Assembly (NCBI GenBank): GCA_032358165.1
Contig: JAALGY010000016.1
Coordinates: forward strand, 1 to 64,000
Reading direction: 5' to 3'
DNA: 64,000 bases
Origin: Diplosphaera chodatii
Lineage: Eukaryota; Chlorophyta; Trebouxiophyceae; Prasiolales; Stichococcaceae
The notes beneath the pieces are model-generated. The model was given only the letters and a program-made list of their open reading frames with translations. It was not told where the DNA came from and ran no database searches. Of this stretch, positions 30,507 through 41,549 are shown piece by piece; positions within the stretch are counted from its first letter, which is position 1; each line of letters opens with the position of its first letter. The translations under genes and the position numbers were made by a program.

Positions 30507-33500
30507 TCAGATGAGTTGGAGGCGCGGTGGGGAGGCAGCCGTCGGGGGTGGTTGCTGCGATGTTTGCGGCGGGGGTCCAGGGCGGGACTCAGGCTGGGGC
30601 TGAGGTTGGCGCTGAGGCTGTGGACGTGATTGTGACTGTGGCTGTGGACGTACAGCTGGCAGCGGCACTGGGTGAGTGGCCGTCCAGCGGACGACAAGGT
30701 CTCGGCCGTTCATGCTGCAGAGGCCGCTCGCGATCCAGATCCTTTTGAAGTCGGTCATGGGGTTGTTGTCGTCGTCAATCTGCTGGCCTCGCTGAGCTCC
30801 AGTCATGTGCGCGTCGCACTGCTGTGCTAGCTCCGTGGGGGACGTGTAGGCGGCAGTGAACTCGGTGCGCATCGACTGCACGGCGGAGTGGAGGGTGGCG
30901 GCGGCGATAGATGTAGATGAGGGTGTGGGGCCACCATGGTGGACAGCACAGTGGGCGTCCCAGGCCTTCTGTAGGTAGGTGACCCGAAGCCGGGTCCACA
31001 GCTCAACGTCGAGGCGGCCAGGGTGCCAGGCAGTGGGGTCGCCGGCGATGATGACGTCAGGAGTGGTTGGGGGTGTGTGGCCGCCGTCGATGGCAGCCCA
31101 CAAGTCGCAGAGCCACTGGAGGGCAGGGCGTGTGAGTGGGCAGTGGAGGAGGACGTGGGTGGTGTTGGCAACGGTGGTGGGCTGCAGGGTGGCAGGGTTG
31201 TTGACGAGCGGGGTACGGCAAGCCGGCCAGCGGCAGCAGGCCCTCTGCATGGGGGTGTCACCTGACATGTCAACAGCGGCGTGCTTATAGCGGCAGTAGG
31301 TGAGGAAGGATGGTGTGCGGAGTTGGCAGTGAAGGGCTCGCCAGGCGACGGCAACATCGGCCTTGCGGATGTTGGTGCCGCAGAGCTGTTCCCAGCAACG
31401 GCGGTACTTGGAGGCGACGGCAGGGGCGGTGTTGTCCTGAGGAGGATGGCGTGATTGGTGGGGCCGGCGAGTGTGTGCTTGGGGCCGCTGCTGTGGGTCG
31501 CGGGCCCGTGTCGCCATAGCGTGCACGCTTGGTTGGGGCCCTGTGATGGCGATGAAGCATGGGAGACGGTGTGGAGCTGCCGTTGGCGAGGGCGAGTCAG
31601 GGCGTGGGGAGCTAGGTGTGGGTTGGTCGGCAGGGGGTGGGGAGTCTGGCTGAGTCGGCTGAGTGGGCGTCGGAGAAGTGGAGTGGGGTGCAGCAGCTGC
31701 TGTTACCGCCAGTGGTGCCTGCGGGGAGGTGCGTGTAACCCAGTCTGGGTGGTCGATGTGGTCCCGCTGAGCCGTGCGGTGCTGCTGGGCCTCGGTGATG
31801 ACGGCATGCTCGGCGGCCTCGACGTGAGCGTAGCCTGGGGCGAACCAACGAGGGATGGCTGTGGGCTGCGTGGTGGCCAAGGTGATGCGGCCTTGCTGGA
31901 GAAGCTCCGACTCCAGGAGGTGTGCCGTTCCAAGGGAGACCTCGTACTCCATGAGGTTGCGGTCTTCTTCGCCGTAGCCGTAGATGTCGGGGACGATGGT
32001 CAGATCAGCGAGCTCGGCAAGGAAGTAGGGGCGATCCATCTTCTTGTGAGCGGGCACGTCACTGTCGTTCCCGTCGGCCGATGGCGCTGCGCCAGCAGCC
32101 GCGCGGTGTGCGGGAGGTGACCACATGACGAGATGGCAGGGTTGCCAGGGGGGCTGGGCGTCGAGGAGTGAGGCAGCGTCGTCATGGGCAACGAGGCTGT
32201 GGTCGAAGCGCACGCGGTAGAGTCGATCATCGCCCTGGCGGCGCACGAAGCGGTGGGCAGAGTCAACCTCCCACTGCTCCGAGACGTCGATTGACGGAGG
32301 AGGTCCTGTGCCTGGGGCATCAGACGGGTGCGGGGGCGGCGGGTGGTACGGCGGGAGCCAGACACCAGCCGCACGCAGGCACACTTCCCACGCTGGGGGT
32401 TGGTGTGGGGCAAGGGCCAAGGCTGTGGTGGAGGGCGTGACGTCCGGCTGCTGAAGTGGGGGAGGCGGCAGAGGCGGGGGTGGCGGCAGAGGTGCGGGTG
32501 GCGGAAGCACTTGGCTTGGTGGGGAGGCGTGTGTACGAGGCGGACTGCGGTTGCGACGTCGGCTGCGGGCGGCAGCGGCGGTGGTGATGGCAGTGCTGGG
32601 TGCGCTGGAGGAGGTCGTTGAGTGACCGGCTGTGGTGGTTGGTGGCGGAGGGTCGGGCATGGCAGCCGCCTGAGATGCCAGGGCGTCTCTGACCAGCTGC
32701 AGGCTGTACATGGCGATGCGCTGCCCAAGTGGTGCATCCAGGCCGAGGAGGTGTTCCTGGTGGCGGGCGGCGATGTGGGCGAGGGCGTCCAGGTGGTACG
32801 TGTGTCGGATGATGTCGAGTGTGATGGGGACAGATTGTCGTGCGAACACTCCTCTGAGTGCCTGCACATGCTGAACAAAGGCTGGCGGGCGGGGGAAGGC
32901 GTGGGCGTCAGGGCGGGCGGCGAGTGGCATGTGGACGGCGTCGAGGATGAGAGGCATGTACAGCCAGGAGTTGGTGGGGCGACGGCAGGCTGGCAATGTG
33001 GCGTGGTCGTGGACGACGCAATCCGGCACAAGGGAGGGGAGGCGGCGGCGTTGTGGTGGGGGGCAGGTGGTAGGGGTGCGGGCCGCTCGTCGTCGGTGAC
33101 CAGTGAGCTGTGTGGTCGGCGGAGTGGGCCGAGTTGCAAGGGTCAGTGGAGGATCGTGCGGGCGAGGTGGCGGCGGCAGTGGGGTGCTTGCCAAGGGTGC
33201 TGCGGCTGAGGCGTCTGCGGCGGGTGCAGGCTCACGTGGGCTGGTCGTCGTGGGCGGTGATGTCGCTGGAGGGTCCGGAGGGTGTGTGCCTGGCTGGCGT
33301 GGTGTATGGGGTGTGGCTGGTGGCATTGGCAGCGGAACGCTGCGAGTCGACTGCCGAGGCGGCAGTGGGGCGACGGGAAGGGCTGCCATGTCCGCCTGGT
33401 TGGTGTTCGCCTCGAGCGCTAGCCGCATGGTGGCATCAAGGGAGGCACGGATGACGGCAAGGTCCCCGCGTGCGACGGCAGCGAACTGGGGGTCGCCCTC

Positions 33501-35125
33501 GATGGCTGCCCGCAAGTCGCCAAGGGACCAGAGGCCAAGGGATGCAGCTCCGATGAGGTCGGCGTCGTGGGCAATAGGGTCAGCGATGGCGCGCTGGCTG
33601 AAGAATAGGCGATCTCGCATGACGAGGCGGTGTGTATGCTGCTGCTCTGGGTCCAGGTTGCGCCCAATCCCGATGCGGTGAGCAGCCGCGACGCCGTCGC
33701 GCAGGCGTGGCGGGAGCGATGGCACAGTGGCGATGTTGAGAGTGGATGCCATGATGGCAGGTCCGAGGCCCCAGCGGTGAAGGGCTCGGGCTGGCGCGTC
33801 GGTGTGGGGGATGGAGGATGCCGGAGCTCGCATGAGGTGAAAGCTGTGAATGGACTTCCACACTGCTGGCGTCGGCTGGAACAGGCGGAACGCTCGCTTC
33901 GCTGCCAGGGCGGTGGCGAAGAGCTCAAGGGAGGGGGCGCCAGCGCCACCAACTCGTCGTGAGAGGCCGCACACAAGTCGCTTCGGGTTGCAGTTGGCGG
34001 AGAGGGGGTCGGTGTTGTAGCGATTGCGACTGACGTAGCCGTAGATGAGGGTGTTGAGCTTTGCCAGTTGGGTGGCTGTGAAGGAGTCGAAGCTGAGGAG
34101 GTGCACCAGCTGCGACTGCAGGTTCTGCTTGCCGACGTACGCCCGTCCAAAGAAGGAGATGGCGTGCTTGGACCACTGCAGGATCGCCTTGCCGATAAGG
34201 CCGATCCGGGAGTTGATCTTGTGCTGGCGAGCGTCGATAGCGTCGCTGCCGCAGCCGACGATGACGCCCAAGTGGTTGACATATGTGTGGTGTGGGGTGT
34301 ATGTGATGCCGGTGGCGGCACTGGTGTGGGCGGGTTGCCGGGCAGCCGAGCCGAACAACAGGGACTTGGTCTTGGTGGGGTTGAGCTGGGCGCCCGAGGC
34401 GGCAGCGAAGGCGGCAACAGGTCCTTCGATGATCTTGTCGCAGTCCGCTGCGGAGGCGGCGTGGATGGTGGTGTCGTCGGCGTGCATGTGGCAAGGGGGA
34501 GCAGCTCCGCCAAAGGGGAGGGCGATGGGTTGCACGGCACCAGCGGCGACCATGCGTCGAGTGAGGGCGGCAAGAGTCTGGAGCTGCAGGATGTAGAGCA
34601 GTGACGAGGGGGGGCTGCCTTGGAGTGCGCCGCTGTTGATGGGAATGGGGTCGGTGGGGGCGCCGTTGACGCGGATGCGCCCAAGGGTGTCGGTCATAAA
34701 GAGGGCAGCCCAGCGCTGGGCGCCCTCTCCAAACCGCATGGCCTCCATGACCCTCAAGGTCCAGGCTCGGTCCATCCAGTCGAAGGCCTTGGCGAAGTCG
34801 AGGAAGAGCATGGCTCCATCGGTGTCATGGGTGGTGAGGAGGTCGGCGAGCTCGGTGTGGTTGAGGATGTTGTCGCCAATCCAGCGGCCGGGGAGGAAGC
34901 CAGTCTGTGTGGGGTCGATGACGGGTCCAAGGGCGTGGGCGAGGCGGGTGGCAAAGGCGCGGGAGGCGATCTTGACGTCGGCGTTGATGCCTGCAATAGG
35001 TCGGCGGTTGGCGAGGTCGCGGGCATCGCCTCGCTTTGGGACGAGGGTGTAGTCGGAGGTGCGCTGACGAGGCGACATGGTTGGCCGGGCACCAGCCGTG
35101 TGGCAGGCATTGAAGGCTCGTGTGG
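30507..35125 (-). pseudogene. LINE2 ORF2, reverse transcriptase and C-terminal part
   Basis: The frame is open for about 1,539 codons (first ATG 35078). Counting from that ATG, RT motifs are RRPIAGINADVKIA (25-38), LDFAKAFD (93-100), LQGSPPSSLL (152-161) and catalytic HADD (199-202). After the RT thumb follows a long Pro/Ala/Thr-rich region with acidic islands, then a Cys/His cluster (CCRWPAC ... THVLLHCP) and a Gln/Pro-rich end. It is cut from its endonuclease by the 225-bp insertion, which also changes the reading frame, so this copy is dead in cis. Without the insertion ORF2 would be about 2,100 residues, very long for a LINE. Confidence 0.87.
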
Positions 35126-35351
35126 AATGGATAGCGGTAAGGGAAGTGCAAATAGCGATGGAAAAGGACCTTTGACCGGAAGGCTGTTTGTGTATTGCGT
35201 TTTTTCAACGACTTATATACACAAACCATGGAGGGCAGATTGCCGAAGCAACCACTTGCATAGGGTGGGGTGGGTTGGTCCCACACGGAACTAGACCCGA
35301 AACTTCCGCCACCGCCAGGGATCGAACCCGGTCCCTGAACGGTGTCCAATG
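35126..35351 (-). mobile_element. 225-bp element, copy H (breaks LINE2 ORF2)
   Basis: A single full unit (226 bp, one extra T in the TTTTTT run) without a second unit. GTGTG on both sides is the probable 5-bp TSD. It lies between endonuclease and RT and shifts the frame. Removing it restores a continuous PLTRAF junction. Confidence 0.88.
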
Positions 35352-37065
35352 AGGGTGTGAGAGGGAGGCCGAGCTTGCCCCAGAGTTGGACGTACAGCTC
35401 AGCTGGCAGGCCGTCCGGACCAGGGCTCTTGCCGCGTTGTGCCGCGCGGGCGGCGGCCGTGAGCTCCTTGTGTGTGAGTGGCTCGTCGCAGGCGGCAGCA
35501 TCGGCGGCAGCGACGGTGGCGTCAAGGGAGGCAAGGAGCTGGTCCTGAGCGGCGCGGCATGTTGGGCGGACGGCGAAGTGGCGGGTGTAGTGGTCGGCGA
35601 TGAGCTGCTTGGCGTGGGCGAGGCCGTTGGCCGTGTCAAGGCCGACATACATGCCATTGCTGGAGTCCAGCACCGAGGTGAAGGTGGTGTCGCTGAAGTG
35701 GCGGGGGTCGCAGCGAGCGTGGAAGTAGTGAGTGGGCTTCTCGAAGAACATGAGCTCCAACGCCCGGGCGCGATCGAGTGCAAGCTGGGCGTGGCGGTCG
35801 TGGTGGGCTTGCAGGGCGTCGGCAGCGGTGTGGAAGGCGGCGCGTGCGGCGTCGCGAGCATTGTCTGTCGCAGCGATGGGCAGCTGAGAAGCTGCAAAGG
35901 CGACGGCCTCTTGCAGGTGCCGAAGCTCCAGGCGTCTGCGACGTGTGTCGGCGGCAGTGCGCCGCTGGGCGAGCAGGCGGATGCACGAAAGCATGTCCTC
36001 CAACAGCCCTTGCGGGTCGGTGTCGCGCAGCTCCGGGGGAGCGGCGCCTTCGTCGGGAGAGGGCGAGGCGTGCCGGCTTGCGGCGGCCAGGAGGCGGAGG
36101 AAGTCGGCGGCCCGGCGCGAGGAGTCTTGCTGATGGAGCCTGTCGGCCATGAGGCGGTCGAGGGCATTTTCCAGCTCAGTGACGAAGTCGGCGTCTGCGA
36201 GGAGGGGGAGGGGGAAGCGCCATGGTGGGCGAGCCCGCAGCACGGAACCGGGGAGCGTGAAGGCGAAGGTGACGCCGCGGTGGTCGCTGTGGAAGTCGTC
36301 AACGATGGTGGCGTGTGGTTGATGGTGGAGGAGGGCCTCAGCGACTAGCCACTTGTCGAGTCGAGAGGCGCCGTGGTCGGCATTGCGAGAGACGAAGGAG
36401 AAGTCGGTGGCAGGGTGGGGATGGCAGTGCCGCCAGGCATCAGCCAGGCCGGCGGAGGTGGCGAGGTGTTGCAGCTCAGGGGCGCCGACCAGTCGACCGG
36501 ATCGCTGGCTAGCGGTGGGGGTGGCATCATGGACGGTGTCGATGCAGTTGAAGTCGCCGCACAAGAGGACCGTGCGGTGGCTGTCGGCGGACGGCAGGTC
36601 TCCGGCAAGGGTGGGGATGAAGGCCAGGCGTGGGTGTTGATCGCATGGCGTGTAGGCGGTGATGACGGAGTACAGGTGACCATGGAGTGCGAAGTCGACG
36701 CGAAGTCGGCGGCCGTCGTCTGTGCTGGGGCCGACTTCGTCAACGGCAGTGCAGCCGCAGGACTCGCGGATGAGGATGGCCACCCCGGCGGTGGCGCGTC
36801 GGCGCCGTTCGCCGGGATCAGTGGTGGCGGCGGGGCCCCGCCGCCAGAAGGACCAGCCTGGCCAGGGCTGGCCCGGGGCCGCCCCCGTTTGCGCCCACTG
36901 GTTGCCGTCGTCAGAGGCACGTTGATGTGTCTCTTGGAGGCAGATGACGTCCCAGGGCCCGTTGGTCAGCGTCGCGAAGAGAGCGCGGCGCTTGTCCAAG
37001 TCGGCGAGCCCGTTGACGTTCAGTGACAGCAGGCGCAGGCGGGGGCGGTCGGCGTGGGCGCTCAT
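35352..37065 (-). pseudogene. LINE2 ORF2, endonuclease part
   Basis: Starting at ATG 37065 the protein shows RLLSLNVNGL (11-20), catalytic LQET (E45), GDFN (170-173) and SDH (260-262), the signature of exonuclease-endonuclease-phosphatase nucleases used by LINEs to nick target DNA. A helical linker (LELRHLQEAVAFAASQLP and following) leads to the insertion point after about 570 residues. The start codon overlaps the stop of the upstream frame as ATGA. The catalytic residues are intact; the break comes from the 225-bp insertion. Confidence 0.88.
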
Positions 37066-37805
37066 GGCGCCCCGCCGCGGCGCCCTGCGGCGCCGCGGCC
37101 AGTCTGTGGGTCGAAGCCGGCGGCGGTGGATGCCCGGCCTGCAGCCCAGCGGGGCAGCGAGGGTAGCCAGTAGGCGCTGGGGCGGCTGCTGAGGCGGCCG
37201 CTCCTGGTGACTGTCGGGGAGGGTGACAGCGCGCCCTGGCTCCGTGTCACGGCCGCATGCGACCGCCAGGTGCCCGGCAGGTCGGCATCGTGGCGGGCGG
37301 CGCCTGTGCGGGGCGTGCGCTGCCGGCGAGGCTGCAGCCAGGGCTGCTCCGGCGGGGCTGGTGATGGCGAAGTGGTGAGGGGCACGGGGCCCGGCTCCCT
37401 GTTGCAACGGGCGATGTCGGCGAGGGTGGTCTGGCGGTTTGCCCAGTGGCAACGCCAGCGGTTGGTGGTTGCCGTGAGGAGATGGAGGGCGACGGGTGTC
37501 AGGGGGACGCCGTGTGAGCGGTGTCGGTCGAGGTCGGATGCTGGCAGGGAGGAGGCCCACTCGGTGAGGATGTGGTCGAGAGGGGCGTGAGCGTCTGTGC
37601 CGTCCACGTGCAATACCTCCGACAACAGGGCCAAGTGGCCCGCTTCCATGACACAGCTGTCGGGCATCGAGGCGATGGCCACGTCGACGTCTGTGTGGGG
37701 GACCCAGTGTCCGGCCGGTGGGCAGCTGTCGTCGTGGCGGCGAAGGATGCGGTCGAGTGATGGCCGCAGCGCGCCAGGGATGGCATGTCCATTACCGCAA
37801 GTGGT
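37062..37805 (-). CDS. LINE2 inter-ORF frame (ORF1 extension?)
   Basis: Open for 247 codons in the same frame as ORF1, separated from it only by a TGA (37806-37808). It encodes VAIASMPDSCVMEAGHLALL, LLTATTNRWRCHWANRQ and a Pro/Arg-rich tail, and ends in TGA overlapping the ORF2 ATG. The in-frame position suggests either stop readthrough or an ancestral single ORF1 with a nonsense mutation copied by duplication. Function unknown. Confidence 0.55.
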   Translation of the reverse strand, partial: TTCGNGHAIPGALRPSLDRILRRHDDSCPPAGHWVPHTDVDVAIASMPDSCVMEAGHLALLSEVLHVDGTDAHAPLDHILTEWASSLPASDLDRHRSHGVPLTPVALHLLTATTNRWRCHWANRQTTLADIARCNREPGPVPLTTSPSPAPPEQPWLQPRRQRTPRTGAARHDADLPGTWRSHAAVTRSQGALSPSPTVTRSGRLSSRPSAYWLPSLPRWAAGRASTAAGFDPQTGRGAAGRRGGAP

Positions 37806-39058
37806 TCAGGTGTTCCAGAGCACCGGCTCTGAATGGCGGGCCTCCTGCAGGGCGGCGGCAGCCGCCTGTGGCGAGAGCGCCGGAGCCAGATCGACCAGGT
37901 GGGAGACGAAGCCCTCGGGGATGGGATCAAGCACCATCTCTGAGTGCCGGGTGGTGGGGGCCGGTGCGGCTGGACCGCCCGACGGCGGTGCTAGCAGCGG
38001 AGGTGCCGCTGTACGGCTGCGGGCACGAGTGGAGACGCCCGTGAAGCCAAGCCCAATGGGGCTTGCGCCAATGCGGCCGAGGGTAGAGGCCGCGGTGGGG
38101 GCCCTCAGGCGGCTGTGGACAGCCGCATAGCTGGACACCTGTCGTGCAGCCCGGGCGGAGCCGTCCAGAGTGGCAAGGTCAGTCTCCATGGCGGCGACGC
38201 CAGCGTCTGTCGCTGGAGCTGGGGTCAGCTGGGGAAGCACCTGAATGGGAGGGTCAGCGTCCGCAGCGGCGGGGCCCATGGGGCCCATGGGGCCCAAGAG
38301 GTCGCTTGTGCGACGCCGTTGTGCTGGGGGAGGTGGCTGGTCGTCGGCTACTGATGCTGTGTCAGTGCCGTCGCTGTCGAGCATGGGGTCAGCATCGTGG
38401 GCGCCGCCATCGTCGCCCGGAGGAGCCTCCATGTCGCTCATGGGTGAAGCGCCATCGTCAGAGGGGGCGGTGGCGTGCGTTGCAGTGGCCCGAGAGGGAG
38501 CTCTCCTGCTGGCGACGCCGGGTGCCGGTGTGGTGGCGGCAGCTGGTGGCGGTGGCGACGGCGGTTGCGGAGGTGGGGAGTGTGCTGGTGGTGTGACTGG
38601 CGGGGGGGTGTGATGAGGATGTCCCTGTCGCCGGAGAAGGTGGCAGTGACCGTGATAGGGCCGGTGTGGGCGCCGCGGTCGATGTCCCGCACCCGCGGGC
38701 AGAGACCATGTGCGGGGTCCTCCATCCTCACAATCGCCCTCACGACGGTGGTGTTCCCGTGAACCGTCTGCAGGTGGGCAGGCAGGCGGGCGCCTCCCAA
38801 CATCTCGGTCAGGACCTGGAAGTCCGAGTCGTCGTAGCCTGAAGCGAGCAAGAGGGCCCGGGTGACTCCGGCAACGTTGTCGGCGTTGGCCATGTGGTGG
38901 ATGATCAGCTCGGTAGTGCCGAGGGGCAGCAGCATGCCGCAGGGCTGACACTGAGTGGCCGTGACTTGGAGCTCGGCGCCCGTGGAAGGCGACAGCAGGG
39001 TGAAGCTGCGCTGCTGCAATAGGGCATCCACGTGGGCGACGCCGCCGCGAGCAGCGGT
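37806..39058 (-). pseudogene. LINE2 ORF1, 5'-cut and frameshifted
   Basis: Same protein as in LINE2 copy b, but a single T is missing at about 38582 (GTGTGCTGG versus GTGTTGCTGG), shifting the frame in the Pro-rich linker. The N-terminus is beyond the T1 insertion and is not present downstream. Confidence 0.8.
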
Positions 39059-40082
39059 TTTGTTTGTTTGTTTGTTTGTTTGTTTTTTACAAAGGGCGTC
39101 CAGACCAGAACCAAGCTCAAGAACAAGGCTCTGCGGCACAATGCGGCGTCTCACGTGTGCACGTGAGGGCGGCGAAAGAATGACATGTCACACAACAGGT
39201 GTCGAACTGTGCAGATGGAGGACACTGAAACCGCAAGGGAATGCAGGGCCCATGAGACCAGCGCAAGGCAATAGTCCCGATGAGGAAGTCTAAGCTGCAT
39301 GGATGCAAACAGGCTGCAAAGGCTAAGAAGCGCGAGATCAGCAACGCCAACAACGCGGTCCAATCACCCAGGCCACAAATGCAATGTCTAGATCTACGTG
39401 ACTCCATGTGACTCCACGTGATGTCACCAAAACTGTTGGATTGCTATGACCGCCGCTGATGCGGCCGGAGCCAGCGGCAGACTGCGGCAGTGGCAGCTGC
39501 GGCCAGCGGCGGCGGCGGCAACTGGCGATGGTGAAGCTGCGCGGCTGAGGAGGCAGCACACGCCGATATGACATTGTGACACAGCCGCGGGTATGTGCAT
39601 CTGCAGTCTGAGAAGAACGGTCTGTGAGTGTCGGCTGTCGATGGCATGGCGGCGCAGCTGATGCCAGACGCCAGGCTACAGCAGGCTCCCCCAAACCGCT
39701 GCAAACCGGATCCGACAAGAGCCAAGGCGCTGCAGAAGCTGCGGAGGTGGATGCTGTGCGCCGCTAACGCTAGATGTGCGCCTGGCCGCTACAGGGTGAC
39801 CAAGCCTGCAGCAGCGCAGTCGCGCATGCGGCGCAGGCGGCTGAAGCGGCTGCTGTGAAGGCTGATGGCGGGCTAACGGCTGTCAGAGCGTATCATGACG
39901 CCGTGTGTGATGGCTGCAGAGCTGTGATGACGCCGGCCAGGCTGTGAAGGCGGTTTCCGAAACCGCTGTGCTGCGGGATCCCTGCTGATCGCCAAACCGA
40001 ACTGCCCCCGAAGTCCGGCTAGCGACGCACGGCCGGCTGCAGGCGGCTCCTATGACGATGTAGAAGCTGCTGAAGGTGATGG
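39059..40082 (-). mobile_element. T1 element 6, 5'-truncated
   Basis: It sits at the same LINE2 site (CGAGCAGCGGT, 39048-39058) as T1 elements 1 and 4, with the CAAA tail at 39059-39089. The body is nearly identical to 22160-23430 minus the 225-bp insertion. It ends abruptly at 40082, where a fragment of the 225-bp element starts. Confidence 0.85.
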
Positions 40083-40145
40083 TGGATAGCGGTAAGGGAA
40101 GTGCAGATAGCGATGGAAAAGGACCTTTGACCGGAAGGCTGTTTT
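40083..40145 (-). mobile_element. 225-bp element fragment
   Basis: About 62 bp from GGATAGCGGTAAGGG to GGAAGGCTGTTT, joined on the right to LINE1 sequence. One internal base differs (GCAGATAGCG). It marks the left breakpoint of the LINE1/T1 tandem array, presumably a recombination scar. Confidence 0.75.
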
Positions 40146-41549
40146 CATCGATGCTGTGAATGGCAGCGACTTGCGCAAAGTGCGTGAGTGGCTGGGAGTC
40201 AGGGGCCCTGTCAACGGTGACAACTACCAGCTGGCCGGCTGCTTGCAGGCAGTCGCCTCCAAGACCGGTCGTCGGCGGTTAGCACAGTTTCGGATGTTTG
40301 TTTGTTTGTTTGTTTGTTTTTTACAAAGGGCGTCCAGGCCAGAACCAAGCTCAAGAACAAGGCTCTGCGGCACAATGCGGCGTCTCACGTGTGAACGTGA
40401 GGGCGGCGAAAGAATGTCATGTCACACATCAAGTGTCGAACCGTGCAGATGGAGGACACTGAAAGCGCAAGGGAATGCAGGGTCCATGAGACCAGCGCAA
40501 GGCAATAGTCCCGGTGAGGATGTCTAAGCTACATGGATGCAAACGTGCTGCAAAGGCTAAGAAGCGCGAGATCAGCAACGCCAACAAGGCAACAACGCGG
40601 TCCAATCACCCAGGCCACGAATGCGATGTCTAGATCTACGTGATTCCGTGTGACTCTACGTGATGCCACCAATACTGCTGGATTGCTATGACCGCCGCTG
40701 ATGCGGCCGGAGCTAGCGGCAGACTGCGGCAATGGCAGCTGCGGCCAGCGGCGGCGGCGGCAGCTGGCGATGGTGAAGCTGCGCGGCTGAAGAGGCAGCA
40801 CAATATGACACTGTGACACAGCCGCGGGTATGTGCATCTGCACTCTGAGAAGAACGGTGTGTGAGTGTCGGCTGTCGATGGCAAGGCGGCGCAGTTGATG
40901 CCAGACGCCAGTTACAGCAGGCTCCCCCAAACCGCTGCAAACCGGATCTGACAAGAGCCAAGGCGCTGCTGGAGCTGCGTAGATGGATGCTGTGCGCCGC
41001 TGAACGCCGGATGTGCGCCTAGCCGCTACAGGGTGACCAAGCCTGCAGCAGCGCAGTCGCGCATGCGGCGCAGGCGGCTGAAGCGGCTGCTGTGAAGGCT
41101 GATGGCGGGCTAACGGCTATCAGAGCGTATCATGACGCCGTGTGTGATGGCTGCAGAGCTGTGATGACGCCGGCCAGGCTGTGAAGGCGGTTTCCGAAAC
41201 CGCTGTGCTGCGGGATCCCTGCTGATCGCCAAACCGAACTGCCCCCGAAGTCCGGCTGGCGACGCAGGGCCGGCTGCAGGCGGCTCCTATGACGATGTAG
41301 AAGCTGCTGAAGGTGATGGTGAAGGCGTAGAACGGTAGGAGACGGCGTTGAAGGGGCTGGCCTGTGGAGGCGTGCTGGGTGGTTTGGGGGTCGAAGGCGG
41401 CGACTGTGGACTTTCCGTTTGAGCGCTTGCGGTTGACGACGATGAGGAAGGCGCTGAGTGGCTGTGGGAGCGTAGAAGCGGTGTGGACGTCAGGTTTGGC
41501 TGGTAGAGGTGTTGTGCTGCCGGGATGGCAACAATTTGGGCTGCTGTGA

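Larger units (their letters stand above)
30446..39058 (-). mobile_element. LINE2 copy c, nearly complete L1-like retrotransposon
   Basis: On the minus strand it has ORF1 (39058-37806, with one frameshift), an inter-ORF frame (37805-37062), ORF2 endonuclease (37065-35352), a 225-bp insertion (35126-35351) and ORF2 reverse transcriptase plus a long C-terminal part (35125-30507). The 3' end at about 30446 lacks a recognisable tail. The 5' start of ORF1 is lost beyond the T1 insertion (39059), because that T1 is itself truncated. The reverse transcriptase belongs with L1-like elements by motif style (YKI-like DVKI, LDFAKAFD, QGSPPSSLL, HADD). Confidence 0.88.

Noticed and set aside
31455..33681. 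Several 190-220-codon plus-strand frames opposite LINE2 ORF2
   Set aside because: They are complementary to the reverse-transcriptase frame in GC-rich DNA and show no domain of their own.
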